The notes: a model not told the origin generated them from the sequence alone. A stretch of DNA of 10,435 bases from an uncultured Phascolarctobacterium sp. (GCF_905212365.1 NZ_CAJMEH010000067.1:1-10435), one strand, 5' to 3'. Shown: positions 1-5,489, numbered from the stretch's first letter. Made by a program: numbers and translations.

Positions 1-88
1 ATGGACACCCTTGCCTTCGGCTAACGCTTCCTGCTACCGAGCGCGTAGTGGACTTCCACCACCTAGTTATCGCCCATGCCGGGCACAC
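1..88 (-). mobile_element. 5' end of a group IIC intron (partial, runs off left edge)
   Basis: Read on the minus strand, the sequence from position 88 begins GUGUGCCCGGCAUGGG and ends near the edge with GCAAGGGUGUCC. From memory, both blocks closely match the 5' domain I of bacterial group IIC introns such as the Oceanobacillus iheyensis intron. GUGYG is the canonical group II 5' splice end, so the exon-intron boundary is placed at 89/88. Internal pairings expected of domain I are visible, for example GUGG/CCAC and UCGG/CCGA. Only 88 nt are in the window, so the rest of the ribozyme and any reverse transcriptase gene would lie to the left. It lies just downstream of a terminator-like hairpin, which is the known insertion preference of this class. 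Whether the copy is active cannot be judged. Confidence 0.88.
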
Positions 89-96
89 CAAACAGT

Positions 97-140
97 AAAC
101 CCCACTTGCATTAGACCGCAATCTAACGTAAGTGGGGTTT
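97..140 (-). terminator. Terminator-like hairpin used as intron target
   Basis: An 11-bp perfect inverted repeat (AAACCCCACTT at 97-107, AAGTGGGGTTT at 130-140) surrounds a 22-nt loop that can pair further inside. T-rich sequence follows on both strands: TTTTT at 138-142 on the plus strand, and GTTTACTGTTTG on the minus strand before the intron. It could terminate in either direction. It is the second hairpin downstream of tRNA-Pro, and the group II intron begins 8 nt past its stem. Confidence 0.75.
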
Positions 141-162
141 TTGCCTGCTTTATTCAGACAAC

Positions 163-186
163 AAAAAAGCCGCTCATCGAGCGGCT
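163..186 (-). terminator. Rho-independent terminator of tRNA-Pro
   Basis: On the minus strand, AGCCGCTC, a 3-nt loop and GAGCGGCT form a perfect 8-bp GC-rich stem, followed by six T residues (positions 168-163). It lies 17 nt past the CCA end of tRNA-Pro, so it is the natural end of that transcript. Confidence 0.88.
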
Positions 187-202
187 CCCTAGCTTTTGAA
201 AT

Positions 203-279
203 TGGTCGGGGCGGCGAGATTCGAACTCACGGCCTCTTGTACCCGAAACAAGCGCGCTACCAAACTGCGCCACGCCCCG
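203..279 (-). tRNA. tRNA-Pro (anticodon CGG)
   Basis: The minus strand folds as a complete cloverleaf. The acceptor stem is CGGGGCG (279-273) with CGCCCCG (213-207), discriminator A, and an encoded CCA (205-203). The anticodon arm is CTTGT-TTCGGGT-ACAAG, placing CGG at positions 34-36. The T arm carries TTCGAAT. The C1-G72 pair is typical of bacterial proline tRNAs. The gene is 77 nt including CCA. It has its own promoter at 317-345 and a terminator at 163-186. Confidence 0.97.
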
Positions 280-316
280 ACATCAGCGCTGTGCTTATGC
301 ATCAGCAACGAGTAAT

Positions 317-345
317 ATTATAAAGCAAATCGGCGCTCTTGTCAA
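317..345 (-). promoter_or_regulatory. Sigma-A promoter of tRNA-Pro
   Basis: On the minus strand there is a perfect -35 TTGACA (345-340), a 17-bp spacer and a perfect -10 TATAAT (322-317). Initiation is expected near 310, about 30 nt before the mature tRNA. No terminator separates it from the upstream DnaA-I-like gene, so read-through may add to tRNA transcription. Confidence 0.92.
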
Positions 346-376
346 CACCTTTTCGCCTTATTTCAGCATTAAATTT

Positions 377-712
377 TTAGCCCTGAGTAACTACACGAAT
401 GCTGGTCACTTCAAAGGCCTCGGCAATAGCCGGTAAAATTTCACGCTCGATATTGGTGCGGTGCAGCTCGCTTTCAGCTACCAGCATAATACGGGTGTCG
501 GCATAATTGATGTTATGCACGCGGCTTACCAAACGCTTAAAGGTATCCTCGCCAATCAGCTCCTTCAGCTTTTGCAGGCGGGCAAACACCTCCGGTTTTT
601 CCTTCTGCATACGCTCCTCCAGCGGGGAAAAAGGTACGGTCACTACGCGGGCGTCGCGGGCCAGGACAAAATTTTCCTCATTCTCGCCAGGTACTACTAA
701 ATCTTCACGCAT
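377..712 (-). CDS. Small protein resembling DnaA N-terminal domain (domain I)
   Basis: This gene encodes a 111-aa cytosolic protein with no signal peptide or membrane segment. Residues about 42-110 follow the pattern of DnaA domain I: a leading helix (LQKLKELIGEDTFKRLV), then an extended strand ending in LVAESELHR, then helix NIEREILPAIAEAF and a final strand TSIRVV. In DnaA the equivalent segment reads roughly 'L.L.V...F.R.WLE..Y...I..A'. No AAA+ ATPase or DNA-binding domain follows, so it is not DnaA. DnaA domain I binds partners such as helicase and SirA/DiaA-type regulators, so a partner-binding or regulatory role is conceivable, but this is inference. The start is supported by GGAGG (725-721), 8 nt upstream. 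The gene diverges from mscL and has a strong promoter at 775-803. The family call rests on pattern only; the alternative is an uncharacterised lineage-specific protein. Confidence 0.55.
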   Translation of the reverse strand: MREDLVVPGENEENFVLARDARVVTVPFSPLEERMQKEKPEVFARLQKLKELIGEDTFKRLVSRVHNINYADTRIMLVAESELHRTNIEREILPAIAEAFEVTSIRVVTQG

Positions 713-774
713 TGTCTATTCCTCCATTTATGAAATATCAGCTAAACCTGCTTGCGCAGGATTGGTTTTATAAT

Positions 775-803
775 ATTATATGCTACGACGACTTTTCAGT
801 CAA
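775..803 (-). promoter_or_regulatory. Sigma-A promoter of the DnaA-I-like gene
   Basis: On the minus strand -35 TTGACT (803-798), a 17-bp spacer and -10 TATAAT (780-775) precede the start codon at 712. The expected 5' leader is about 55 nt. It lies in the divergent intergenic region shared with mscL. No equally good promoter is visible for mscL; TATAAA at 838-843 is a weak candidate without a clear -35. Confidence 0.82.
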
Positions 804-850
804 GCGGCAGGATTTTTCGTCTGGAGGTAGAATATTGTATAAAAAGTTTA

Positions 851-857
851 AAGGAGG
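851..857 (+). promoter_or_regulatory. Ribosome binding site that fixes the mscL start
   Basis: AAGGAGG directly abuts an in-frame ATG at 858 (no spacing) but lies 6 nt before the ATG at 864. The latter spacing is functional, so 864 is the start. Confidence 0.85.
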
Positions 858-863
858 ATGCTT

Positions 864-1298
864 ATGTCATTTAAAGAAGATTTTAAAAAGTTCGCTATGC
901 GCGGCAATGTGATAGATATGGCTGTAGGCGTTATCATTGGCGGAGCCTTCGGCAAAATTGTCGGCTCGTTCGTCAACGACATTATCATGCCGCCGCTGGG
1001 CATGGCGATTGGTAAAATGGATTTTACCAATTTATTTATCAGCCTTAACGGCCAGCATTACGCTACCCTGGAGGCAGCTAAAAAGGCTGGCGCTCCCGTT
1101 CTGGCTTACGGCAGCTTTATCAACGCCGTGCTGGATTTCGTTATTCTGGCCTTCATTATTTTTGTCATGGTTCGCCAGATTAATAAGCTCAATCCGCCGC
1201 CCGCGCCTAAGCCGGACCCGCGGCTGTGCCCTTACTGCCGCTCGGAAATCGCCGACGATGCGACACGCTGCCCGCACTGCACCTCGCAGCTGGATTAA
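864..1298 (+). CDS. mscL: Large-conductance mechanosensitive channel MscL with C-terminal zinc ribbon
   Basis: MscL forms a homopentameric inner-membrane pore that opens under membrane tension and releases solutes during hypo-osmotic shock. The 144-aa product starts with the typical amphipathic N-terminus MSFKEDFKKFAMRGNVIDMA. TM1 follows (about residues 16-42, with the glycine-rich pore helix VGVIIGGAFGKIV), then a periplasmic loop (43-82) and TM2 (about 83-105, ending FVMVRQIN). The cytoplasmic tail has a proline-rich linker (PPPAPKPDP) and then two CxxC pairs, Cys122/125 and Cys136/139, as in a zinc ribbon. E. coli MscL (136 aa) lacks this ribbon, although I recall similar tails in MscL from other bacteria. 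The gene is monocistronic, with a strong terminator directly after it. The tail may bind metal or act as a redox-sensitive cap, but this is not known. Confidence 0.96.
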   Translation: MSFKEDFKKFAMRGNVIDMAVGVIIGGAFGKIVGSFVNDIIMPPLGMAIGKMDFTNLFISLNGQHYATLEAAKKAGAPVLAYGSFINAVLDFVILAFIIFVMVRQINKLNPPPAPKPDPRLCPYCRSEIADDATRCPHCTSQLD

Positions 1299-1307
1299 CC
1301 AGATTTC

Positions 1308-1345
1308 AACGCTGTAAGCGCCTTTAAGCGCTTATGGCGTTTTTT
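1308..1345 (+). terminator. Rho-independent terminator of mscL
   Basis: A 14-bp uninterrupted stem (1308-1321 with 1328-1341, two G-T pairs) and a 6-nt loop CTTTAA are followed by a T tract through 1345. It starts 9 nt after the mscL stop. The T tract is almost immediately followed by the tyrS promoter. Confidence 0.93.
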
Positions 1346-1347
1346 AT

Positions 1348-1376
1348 TTGCTAATCTAGATATAATGGGTTATAAT
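1348..1376 (+). promoter_or_regulatory. Sigma-A promoter of tyrS
   Basis: A -35 TTGCTA (1348-1353), a 17-bp spacer and a -10 TATAAT (1371-1376) are visible. A second TATAAT lies at 1361-1366. The expected leader to the tyrS start is under 60 nt, too short for a T-box riboswitch. It holds one GC-rich hairpin (1396-1401 with 1406-1411, loop GCAC) with no T tract. Confidence 0.85.
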
Positions 1377-1439
1377 GAGTTGTGATTATCAGCTGTGCGG
1401 CGCACGCCGCAGGTTTAAATATTTTAAGGAGGTCATTAG

Positions 1440-2660
1440 ATGTCTGTCTTTGACGTGCTTTCGGAACGCGGCTTTATTAAGCAAATGTCCCATGAAAATG
1501 AAATTAAGGAATTACTGGAAAAGGAAAAAATCACTTTCTATATCGGCTTCGACCCCACTGCCGACAGCCTGCATGTAGGTCATTTTATCGCGCTGATGAT
1601 GATGAGCCATATGCAGCGCGCCGGCCATCGTCCCATCGTCCTCTTGGGCGGCGGCACCGGTATGGTGGGCGACCCCAGCGGCAAGGACGAAATGCGCAAA
1701 ATGCTGACGCCCGAATTTATCGCCCACAATATCGAATGCTTTAAAAAGCAAATGAGCCGTTTTATCGATTTCAGCGAGGGCAAGGCTATTATCGCCAACA
1801 ACGCCGATTGGCTGCTGAATTTGAATTACGTTAATCTGCTGCGCGAGGTAGGCGTGCACTTTTCTGTCAACCGCATGCTGACGGCTGAATGCTTCAAAAA
1901 ACGTTGGGAAAAAGGTCTTACCTTCTTTGAATTTAACTACATGATTATGCAGTCCTACGATTTCTGGAAGCTGCATCAGGATTACGGCTGCGTTATGGAG
2001 CTGGGCGGCGACGACCAGTGGTCCAATATGCTGGCCGGCGTAGAGCTGATTCGCCGCAAGGAGCAAAAGCCCGCCTACTGCATGACCTGCAAGCTGCTGA
2101 CCACCAGCGACGGCCGCAAGATGGGCAAAACGGAAAAGGGCGCTCTGTGGCTGGACGCAGAAAAAACCTCTCCCTACGATTTTTACCAATACTGGCGCAA
2201 TGTAGACGACGGCGACGTGGAAAACTGCCTGAGCCTGCTCACCTACCTGCCCATGGACGAGGTGCGCCGTCTTGCCTCCCTGAAGGACGCGGCTATCAAC
2301 GAAGCGAAAAAGGTGCTGGCCTACGAGGTTACTAAACTGGTACACGGCGAGGAGGAAGCGCGCAAAGCCCAGGAAGCTGCGGAAGCCCTGTTCGGCGGCG
2401 GCGTAAATCTGGCCAACGTGCCGACCATTGAAATTGCCGCAGAGCAGATGAGCGCCAAGGTTATCGACGTACTGACTGCCGCCAAGGTTTTCAGCAGCAA
2501 GCGCGAAGCGCGCCAAATGATCGCCCAGGGCGGCCTCACCGTGAAGGACGCCGTGCTGAGCGACCCGGAAGCAGCGCTGAACCCCGGCCTGTTCGACGCC
2601 GATAAAAGCTTGCTGATCCGCAAGGGCAAAAAGAAATATTTCCGCCTGCTGGTCAAATAA
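1440..2660 (+). CDS. tyrS: Tyrosyl-tRNA synthetase
   Basis: This class I aminoacyl-tRNA synthetase charges tRNA-Tyr with tyrosine using ATP in the cytosol. The 406-aa product has the usual length. The Rossmann catalytic domain shows the HIGH-type motif HVGH at residues 45-48, the tyrosine-pocket segment YIGFDPTADSLH (34-45), the family segment GGDDQW (189-194) and a KMSKS-type loop KMGKT (227-231). The C-terminal end carries an S4 RNA-binding domain (about residues 340-404, VIDVLTAAKVFSSKREARQM onwards) that binds the tRNA anticodon and long variable arm. KMGKT instead of KMSKS is a common variant. The start at ATG 1440 has AAGGAGG at 1426-1432, 7 nt upstream. No T-box leader is present, so regulation differs from that of Bacillus tyrS. 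The gene stands alone between its own promoter and a weak terminator. Confidence 0.97.
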   Translation: MSVFDVLSERGFIKQMSHENEIKELLEKEKITFYIGFDPTADSLHVGHFIALMMMSHMQRAGHRPIVLLGGGTGMVGDPSGKDEMRKMLTPEFIAHNIECFKKQMSRFIDFSEGKAIIANNADWLLNLNYVNLLREVGVHFSVNRMLTAECFKKRWEKGLTFFEFNYMIMQSYDFWKLHQDYGCVMELGGDDQWSNMLAGVELIRRKEQKPAYCMTCKLLTTSDGRKMGKTEKGALWLDAEKTSPYDFYQYWRNVDDGDVENCLSLLTYLPMDEVRRLASLKDAAINEAKKVLAYEVTKLVHGEEEARKAQEAAEALFGGGVNLANVPTIEIAAEQMSAKVIDVLTAAKVFSSKREARQMIAQGGLTVKDAVLSDPEAALNPGLFDADKSLLIRKGKKKYFRLLVK

Positions 2661-2682
2661 CTCTCAAGCAATCATAAGTTTC

Positions 2683-2707
2683 AGGGCAGATTCTTGCAGT
2701 CTGCCCT
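2683..2707 (+). terminator. Probable weak terminator after tyrS, overlapping the brnQ promoter
   Basis: An 8-bp perfect stem AGGGCAGA (2683-2690) / TCTGCCCT (2700-2707) with a 9-nt loop lies 22 nt after the tyrS stop. The following tract (CTTATCATG) is poor in T, so termination may be partial. The loop contains the -35 element of the next promoter. Confidence 0.6.
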
Positions 2708-2722
2708 CTTATCATGTATACT
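2694..2722 (+). promoter_or_regulatory. Sigma-A promoter of brnQ-mrp
   Basis: The -35 TTGCAG (2694-2699), a 17-bp spacer and the -10 TATACT (2717-2722) give a start near 2729 and a leader of about 30 nt before brnQ. The -35 lies inside the loop of the tyrS terminator hairpin, and the spacer contains its 3' arm. Confidence 0.78.
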
Positions 2723-2745
2723 GAGTACAAATACCTCTTTGCTGT

Positions 2746-2750
2746 AAAGG
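2746..2750 (+). promoter_or_regulatory. Ribosome binding site that decides the brnQ start
   Basis: AAAGG abuts the in-frame ATG at 2751 but lies 9 nt before the ATG at 2760. The longer spacing is workable and the first is not, so 2760 is preferred. Confidence 0.65.
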
Positions 2751-2759
2751 ATGAATGAG

Positions 2760-4085
2760 ATGAGTTTAGCGAAAATTCTGCCCATAGGCCTGATGCTGTT
2801 TTCTTTTTTCTTCGGCGCAGGCAACCTTATCTTTCCGCCGGTGTTGGGCCAAATGTCGGGCGAAAACCTGACGATTGCCGCCTTTGGCTTTTGCTTGAGC
2901 GGCGTCGGCTTTCCCTTGCTGGGTATTTTGGCCATGGCCATTATCCGCAGCAATAACCCCGACGATATGGCGCGGCCTGTCAGTACCCTCTACGCCCGCA
3001 CGGTCTCCATTTTATGCGCGCTGACCATCGGCCCCTTTTTCGCCATTCCGCGTACTGCAGCGGTGTCCTTCGATACGGGCATCCTGCCCTTGCTGCCCGA
3101 CGGCAGCGGCACTATCGGTCTGGCAGTTTATTCCCTGTTCTTTTTCGGGCTGAGCTATTTTCTTTCCGTCAATCCGTCAAAAATTGTAGACAATATCGGT
3201 AAGATTATGTCGCCTTTGCTGCTGATCTGCCTGGGTATTCTTATCTTTTTCGTTATTACAAATCCCATGGGGGACTTGCAGCCCGCCAACAGCGTTTACA
3301 AAACCGCGCCCTTCTTCAAGGGCTTTCAGGACGGTTACAACACGATGGATTTGCTCTGCTCCATGCTTTACGGCGCAGTAATAATCAAATCCATCGAAAA
3401 CACCGGCATCAAAGAGCAAAAGCAGCTTACCAACATGTGCATTTATGCCGGTATCATCGCAGCCATCTGTCTGGCTTTAATTTACGGCGCTCTGGCTTAT
3501 GCGGGCGCTGTCAGCACGGCGGCCTTCGGCATCGTGTCCAACGGCGGCCAGCTGCTGAATATGATTTCAGTCCACTACATGGGCTTTCCCGGTCAGATGG
3601 TGTTGGCGCTGATTATTTTCTTCGCCTGCATCACCACCTCCATCGGCCTGACGACATCTATTTCAGGTTACTTCCACGAGCTAAGCGGCGGCCAGCTGCA
3701 ATACCAGCGCTTATGCCTGTATATTTCTTTGTTCAGCCTGGTCGTATCCAATTTCGGCCTGAATAATATTATTAAATTTTCCATTCCCGTTATCTGCATG
3801 CTGTACCCCATCGTTATCGCCATTGTGCTGCTGAACGTGGGCCACGGTTTTTTAAAGGGCGATAAGGTTATCTTCCGCGTTTGCCTGACGCTGACCACCA
3901 TCTTTGCCATTTTCGACGGCCTGCGGGCCGGCGGCTTCCACCTGCAAGCGCTGGACGCGCTGCTGGTAGAGTATCTGCCGCTGTTCGACATTGGCTTCGG
4001 CTGGGTTCTGCCCTGCTTCGGCGGTATGCTGCTGGGCTACCTTTATCGTCTAATTTTTACAAGCAAGGTGAAAAATAATGAGTAA
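2760..4085 (+). CDS. brnQ: Branched-chain amino acid transporter, BrnQ/LIVCS family
   Basis: LIVCS-family carriers import leucine, isoleucine and valine across the inner membrane, coupled to a cation (Na+ or H+). The 441-aa product matches the usual length of about 430-450 and is hydrophobic throughout, with roughly twelve membrane segments. Family signatures are visible: FFFGAGNLIFPP (residues 16-27) in the first segment, FAIPRTAAVSFD (94-105), DGYNTMDLL (191-199) and SNFGLNNII (330-338). The last membrane segment (about 414-434) ends in a short basic tail. The start at 2760 was chosen over 2751 because of ribosome binding site spacing. The gene overlaps mrp by 8 bp, suggesting translational coupling. 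It has its own promoter, which overlaps the tyrS terminator. Confidence 0.94.
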   Translation: MSLAKILPIGLMLFSFFFGAGNLIFPPVLGQMSGENLTIAAFGFCLSGVGFPLLGILAMAIIRSNNPDDMARPVSTLYARTVSILCALTIGPFFAIPRTAAVSFDTGILPLLPDGSGTIGLAVYSLFFFGLSYFLSVNPSKIVDNIGKIMSPLLLICLGILIFFVITNPMGDLQPANSVYKTAPFFKGFQDGYNTMDLLCSMLYGAVIIKSIENTGIKEQKQLTNMCIYAGIIAAICLALIYGALAYAGAVSTAAFGIVSNGGQLLNMISVHYMGFPGQMVLALIIFFACITTSIGLTTSISGYFHELSGGQLQYQRLCLYISLFSLVVSNFGLNNIIKFSIPVICMLYPIVIAIVLLNVGHGFLKGDKVIFRVCLTLTTIFAIFDGLRAGGFHLQALDALLVEYLPLFDIGFGWVLPCFGGMLLGYLYRLIFTSKVKNNE

Positions 4086-4938
4086 CGAACAACAATGCAG
4101 CAGCTCTGCTACCTGCGGACGTTCCAGCTGCGAAGGCTGCCCTTCTGCCGCAGGCGCGCAGCAGCCCCAAGATTTTACCGCGAAGCTCCATGAAATGAGC
4201 AGCGTGAAAAAGGTTATCGCCATCGTCAGCGGCAAGGGCGGCGTGGGCAAATCCCTAGTAACCGGCCTGATGGCGACCGCTATGCAGCGCCGCGGCCATC
4301 GCTGCGGCGTGCTGGACGCCGATATTACCGGCCCCTCAATGAGCAAAAATCTGGGCGTCAAGGGCAAGGCCCAGGCTTCGGAAATAGGCATTCTGCCGCA
4401 AACAGCTCCCTGCGGCGTCGAAGTAATTTCCGCCAATATGTTCCTGCCCAACGAATCCGACCCGGTGGTTTGGCGCGGTCCGCTGATTGCCGGTATGGTC
4501 AAACAGTTCTGGAGCGACGTTATCTGGACGGATGTCGACTACATGTTTGTGGATATGCCGCCGGGAACGGGCGACGTTCCCTTAACCGTTTTCCAATCCC
4601 TGCCCGTCGACGGCATTATCGTAGTTACCTCGCCCCAGGAATTGGTATCCATGATCGTCGCTAAAGCCGTGAAAATGGCTAAGATGATGAACATTCCCAT
4701 TCTCGGCCTTATTGAAAATTATGCTTACTTCCGCTGCCCGGACAACGGCAAGGATTACGAAATTTTCGGCCCCAGCCATTTGCAGGAAACTGCGGACGCC
4801 TACAGCCTGAAGGTGCTGGCGCGGCTGCCCATCGACCCCGCCATTGCCGCCGCAGGCGACGCAGGCAGGCTGCACGAAATACGGCTGCCGGAAATCGACG
4901 CCTGCTGCGAATACGTGGAAGGAGCCTTTAAGAACTAA
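4078..4938 (+). CDS. Mrp/Nbp35/ApbC-family iron-sulfur carrier P-loop ATPase
   Basis: Proteins of this family are cytosolic dimeric ATPases that bind and deliver [4Fe-4S] clusters to apoproteins. The 286-aa product has a deviant Walker A, GKGGVGKS (residues 52-59), the switch segment LDADITGPSM (79-88), and the Mrp signature around WRGPLIAGM (132-140) and DMPPGTGDVPLT (159-170). The N-terminal extension carries four cysteines (7, 13, 18, 21), as in Nbp35-type members with an N-terminal cluster. Near the C-terminus, where Mrp/ApbC proteins usually have a bridging CxxC after ENxSYF, this one reads YFRCPDN. Only Cys220 is present and the second position is Asn223. It starts with AAGGTG at 4065-4070, 7 nt upstream, inside the end of brnQ. 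No functional link to brnQ is obvious. Confidence 0.93.
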   Translation: MSNEQQCSSSATCGRSSCEGCPSAAGAQQPQDFTAKLHEMSSVKKVIAIVSGKGGVGKSLVTGLMATAMQRRGHRCGVLDADITGPSMSKNLGVKGKAQASEIGILPQTAPCGVEVISANMFLPNESDPVVWRGPLIAGMVKQFWSDVIWTDVDYMFVDMPPGTGDVPLTVFQSLPVDGIIVVTSPQELVSMIVAKAVKMAKMMNIPILGLIENYAYFRCPDNGKDYEIFGPSHLQETADAYSLKVLARLPIDPAIAAAGDAGRLHEIRLPEIDACCEYVEGAFKN

Positions 4939-4944
4939 AAAGAA

Positions 4945-4988
4945 TACAGCAAAAGCCGCCTGATAAAAATCAGCCGGCTCATACTGTA
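4945..4988. terminator. Nested hairpin after mrp (terminator for minus-strand transcripts)
   Basis: An 11-bp stem with one mismatch (4954-4964 with 4969-4979, AAAA loop) sits inside an outer TACAG/CTGTA stem (4945-4949 with 4984-4988). On the plus strand no T tract follows. On the minus strand the inner stem is followed by TTTT, so it may be a secondary stop for transcripts from rpoD and tRNA-Ile2. Confidence 0.6.
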
Positions 4989-4989
4989 G

Positions 4990-5018
4990 AAAAAGGTCGC
5001 TAAAAGGCGGCCTTTTTT
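4990..5018. terminator. Bidirectional rho-independent terminator between mrp and the rpoD side
   Basis: AAAAAGGTCGC (4990-5000) pairs with GCGGCCTTTTT (5007-5017) over 11 bp, including one G-T pair, with a 6-nt loop. Six T residues lie on the plus strand (5013-5018) and five on the minus strand. It can stop brnQ-mrp from the left and rpoD/tRNA transcripts from the right. Confidence 0.88.
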
Positions 5019-5360
5019 AGCTCAATTTATATCTATATTTTGCTTGACTAGACCAGATCTTCTGGATGATAAATAAATTTCTCAATAGCTTTTTGCAAAT
5101 TGTGAGTGCCTAATTCCACAAAACGTTGTATATATGATTGGATATGCTTTAAATTATCAGCTTCCTAAAGAAAATGAGCCAAGAATCCAAGCGCAAACTT
5201 TTACAGACCATGGTGCAAAAAGTCGTCATAAATAAAAACAACGGCGACGATTCTTATACCGTCACCGCTGCATTAAATTATACGCCTACTGCAACTACGA
5301 GCAATAAAGTTGATATAAATCTTGATAAGGCAGCCTGCAATAGTTCGCATAGATACGAAT
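5019..5360. other. 342-nt stretch without an intact gene, holding two gene relics
   Basis: This AT-richer region lies between the terminator and the 3' end of tRNA-Ile2. It contains only two short open frames that point away from each other and are described separately. I found no direct repeat of the tRNA 3' end that would mark an attachment site, and no promoter in front of either frame. It looks like a site of past insertion and decay. Confidence 0.6.
5048..5164 (-). pseudogene. C-terminal relic of an unidentified protein
   Basis: An open frame of 38 codons and a TAG stop (5050-5048) is bounded upstream by TAG at 5167-5165 and has no ATG or ribosome binding site. The peptide is helical and amphipathic, with segments NLKHIQSYIQRFVELG and NLQKAIEKFIYHPEDLV. 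This looks like a genuine protein C-terminus rather than random translation. I do not recognise the family. It could also be a chance open frame in AT-rich DNA. Confidence 0.3.
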
Positions 5361-5404
5361 TGGTGGGCCCAGTAGGGTTCGAACCTACGACCAGCCGGTT
5401 ATGA
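5153..5404 (+). pseudogene. Possible C-terminal relic of a serine recombinase, reading into the tRNA
   Basis: The frame opens after a TAA at 5150-5152 and reads IISFLKKMSQESKRKLLQ, then TMVQKVVINKN. This resembles the C-terminal end of large serine recombinases, where a helix of the type 'EEKRxLLxxxVxKIxI' precedes a final beta segment. The catalytic and zinc-ribbon parts are absent. An ATG at 5174 exists but has no good ribosome binding site. From about 5361 the frame only translates the antisense of the tRNA (giving VGFEPTTSRL, a well-known artefact), so the natural end has been lost. A decayed integrase next to a tRNA gene would fit a former integrated element. The family call is weak. Confidence 0.35.
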
Positions 5405-5435
5405 GCCGGCGGCTCTACCACTGAGCTATAGGCCC
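5361..5435 (-). tRNA. tRNA with anticodon CAU, probably tRNA-Ile2 (lysidine type)
   Basis: On the minus strand the acceptor stem GGGCCTA (5435-5429) pairs with TGGGCCC (5371-5365). Discriminator A and an encoded CCA (5363-5361) follow. The anticodon arm GCCGG-CTCATAA-CCGGC places CAT at 34-36. The T arm has GTTCGAACC. The choice is between elongator Met and Ile2. The acceptor stem has C4-G69 and C5-G68, which in E. coli are the determinants recognised by the lysidine synthetase TilS and are absent from elongator tRNA-Met. This favours Ile2, which would read AUA codons after modification. An initiator is excluded because G1-C72 is paired. Confidence 0.9.
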
Positions 5436-5457
5436 ATACAAGCTACCAAACAGTAAT

Positions 5458-5486
5458 ATTTTATAATAGTATTCAGTTTATGTCAA
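5458..5486 (-). promoter_or_regulatory. Sigma-A promoter of tRNA-Ile2
   Basis: On the minus strand a perfect -35 TTGACA (5486-5481), a 17-bp spacer and -10 TAAAAT (5463-5458) precede the tRNA by 22 nt. The -35 begins 3 bp after the rpoD stop codon. No terminator lies between, so rpoD transcripts probably also run through the tRNA. Confidence 0.82.
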
Positions 5487-5489
5487 GGC

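Noticed and set aside
132..323. Plus-strand open frame over tRNA-Pro (contains GGEIRTHGLLYPKQ)
   Set aside because: It is the antisense translation of the tRNA T and anticodon arms, a familiar annotation artefact; there is no ribosome binding site.
1377..1439. T-box riboswitch upstream of tyrS
   Set aside because: The leader from the mapped promoter is under 60 nt and lacks the T-box sequence and a terminator/antiterminator pair.
1512..2516. 334-codon minus-strand open frame opposite tyrS
   Set aside because: It is a long shadow of a GC-rich coding region. The peptide is His/Gln/Ala-rich with no family signature, and the plus strand has clear TyrRS motifs and ribosome binding site.
5019..5360. 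Attachment-site direct repeat of the tRNA-Ile2 3' end
   Set aside because: I searched by eye for a copy of the T-arm and acceptor sequence and found none in the region.
5174..5404. Intact small protein of 76 aa
   Set aside because: Its last residues (VGFEPTTSRL) are tRNA antisense, no ribosome binding site precedes ATG 5174, and the frame opens upstream without a start, so it is treated as a relic.
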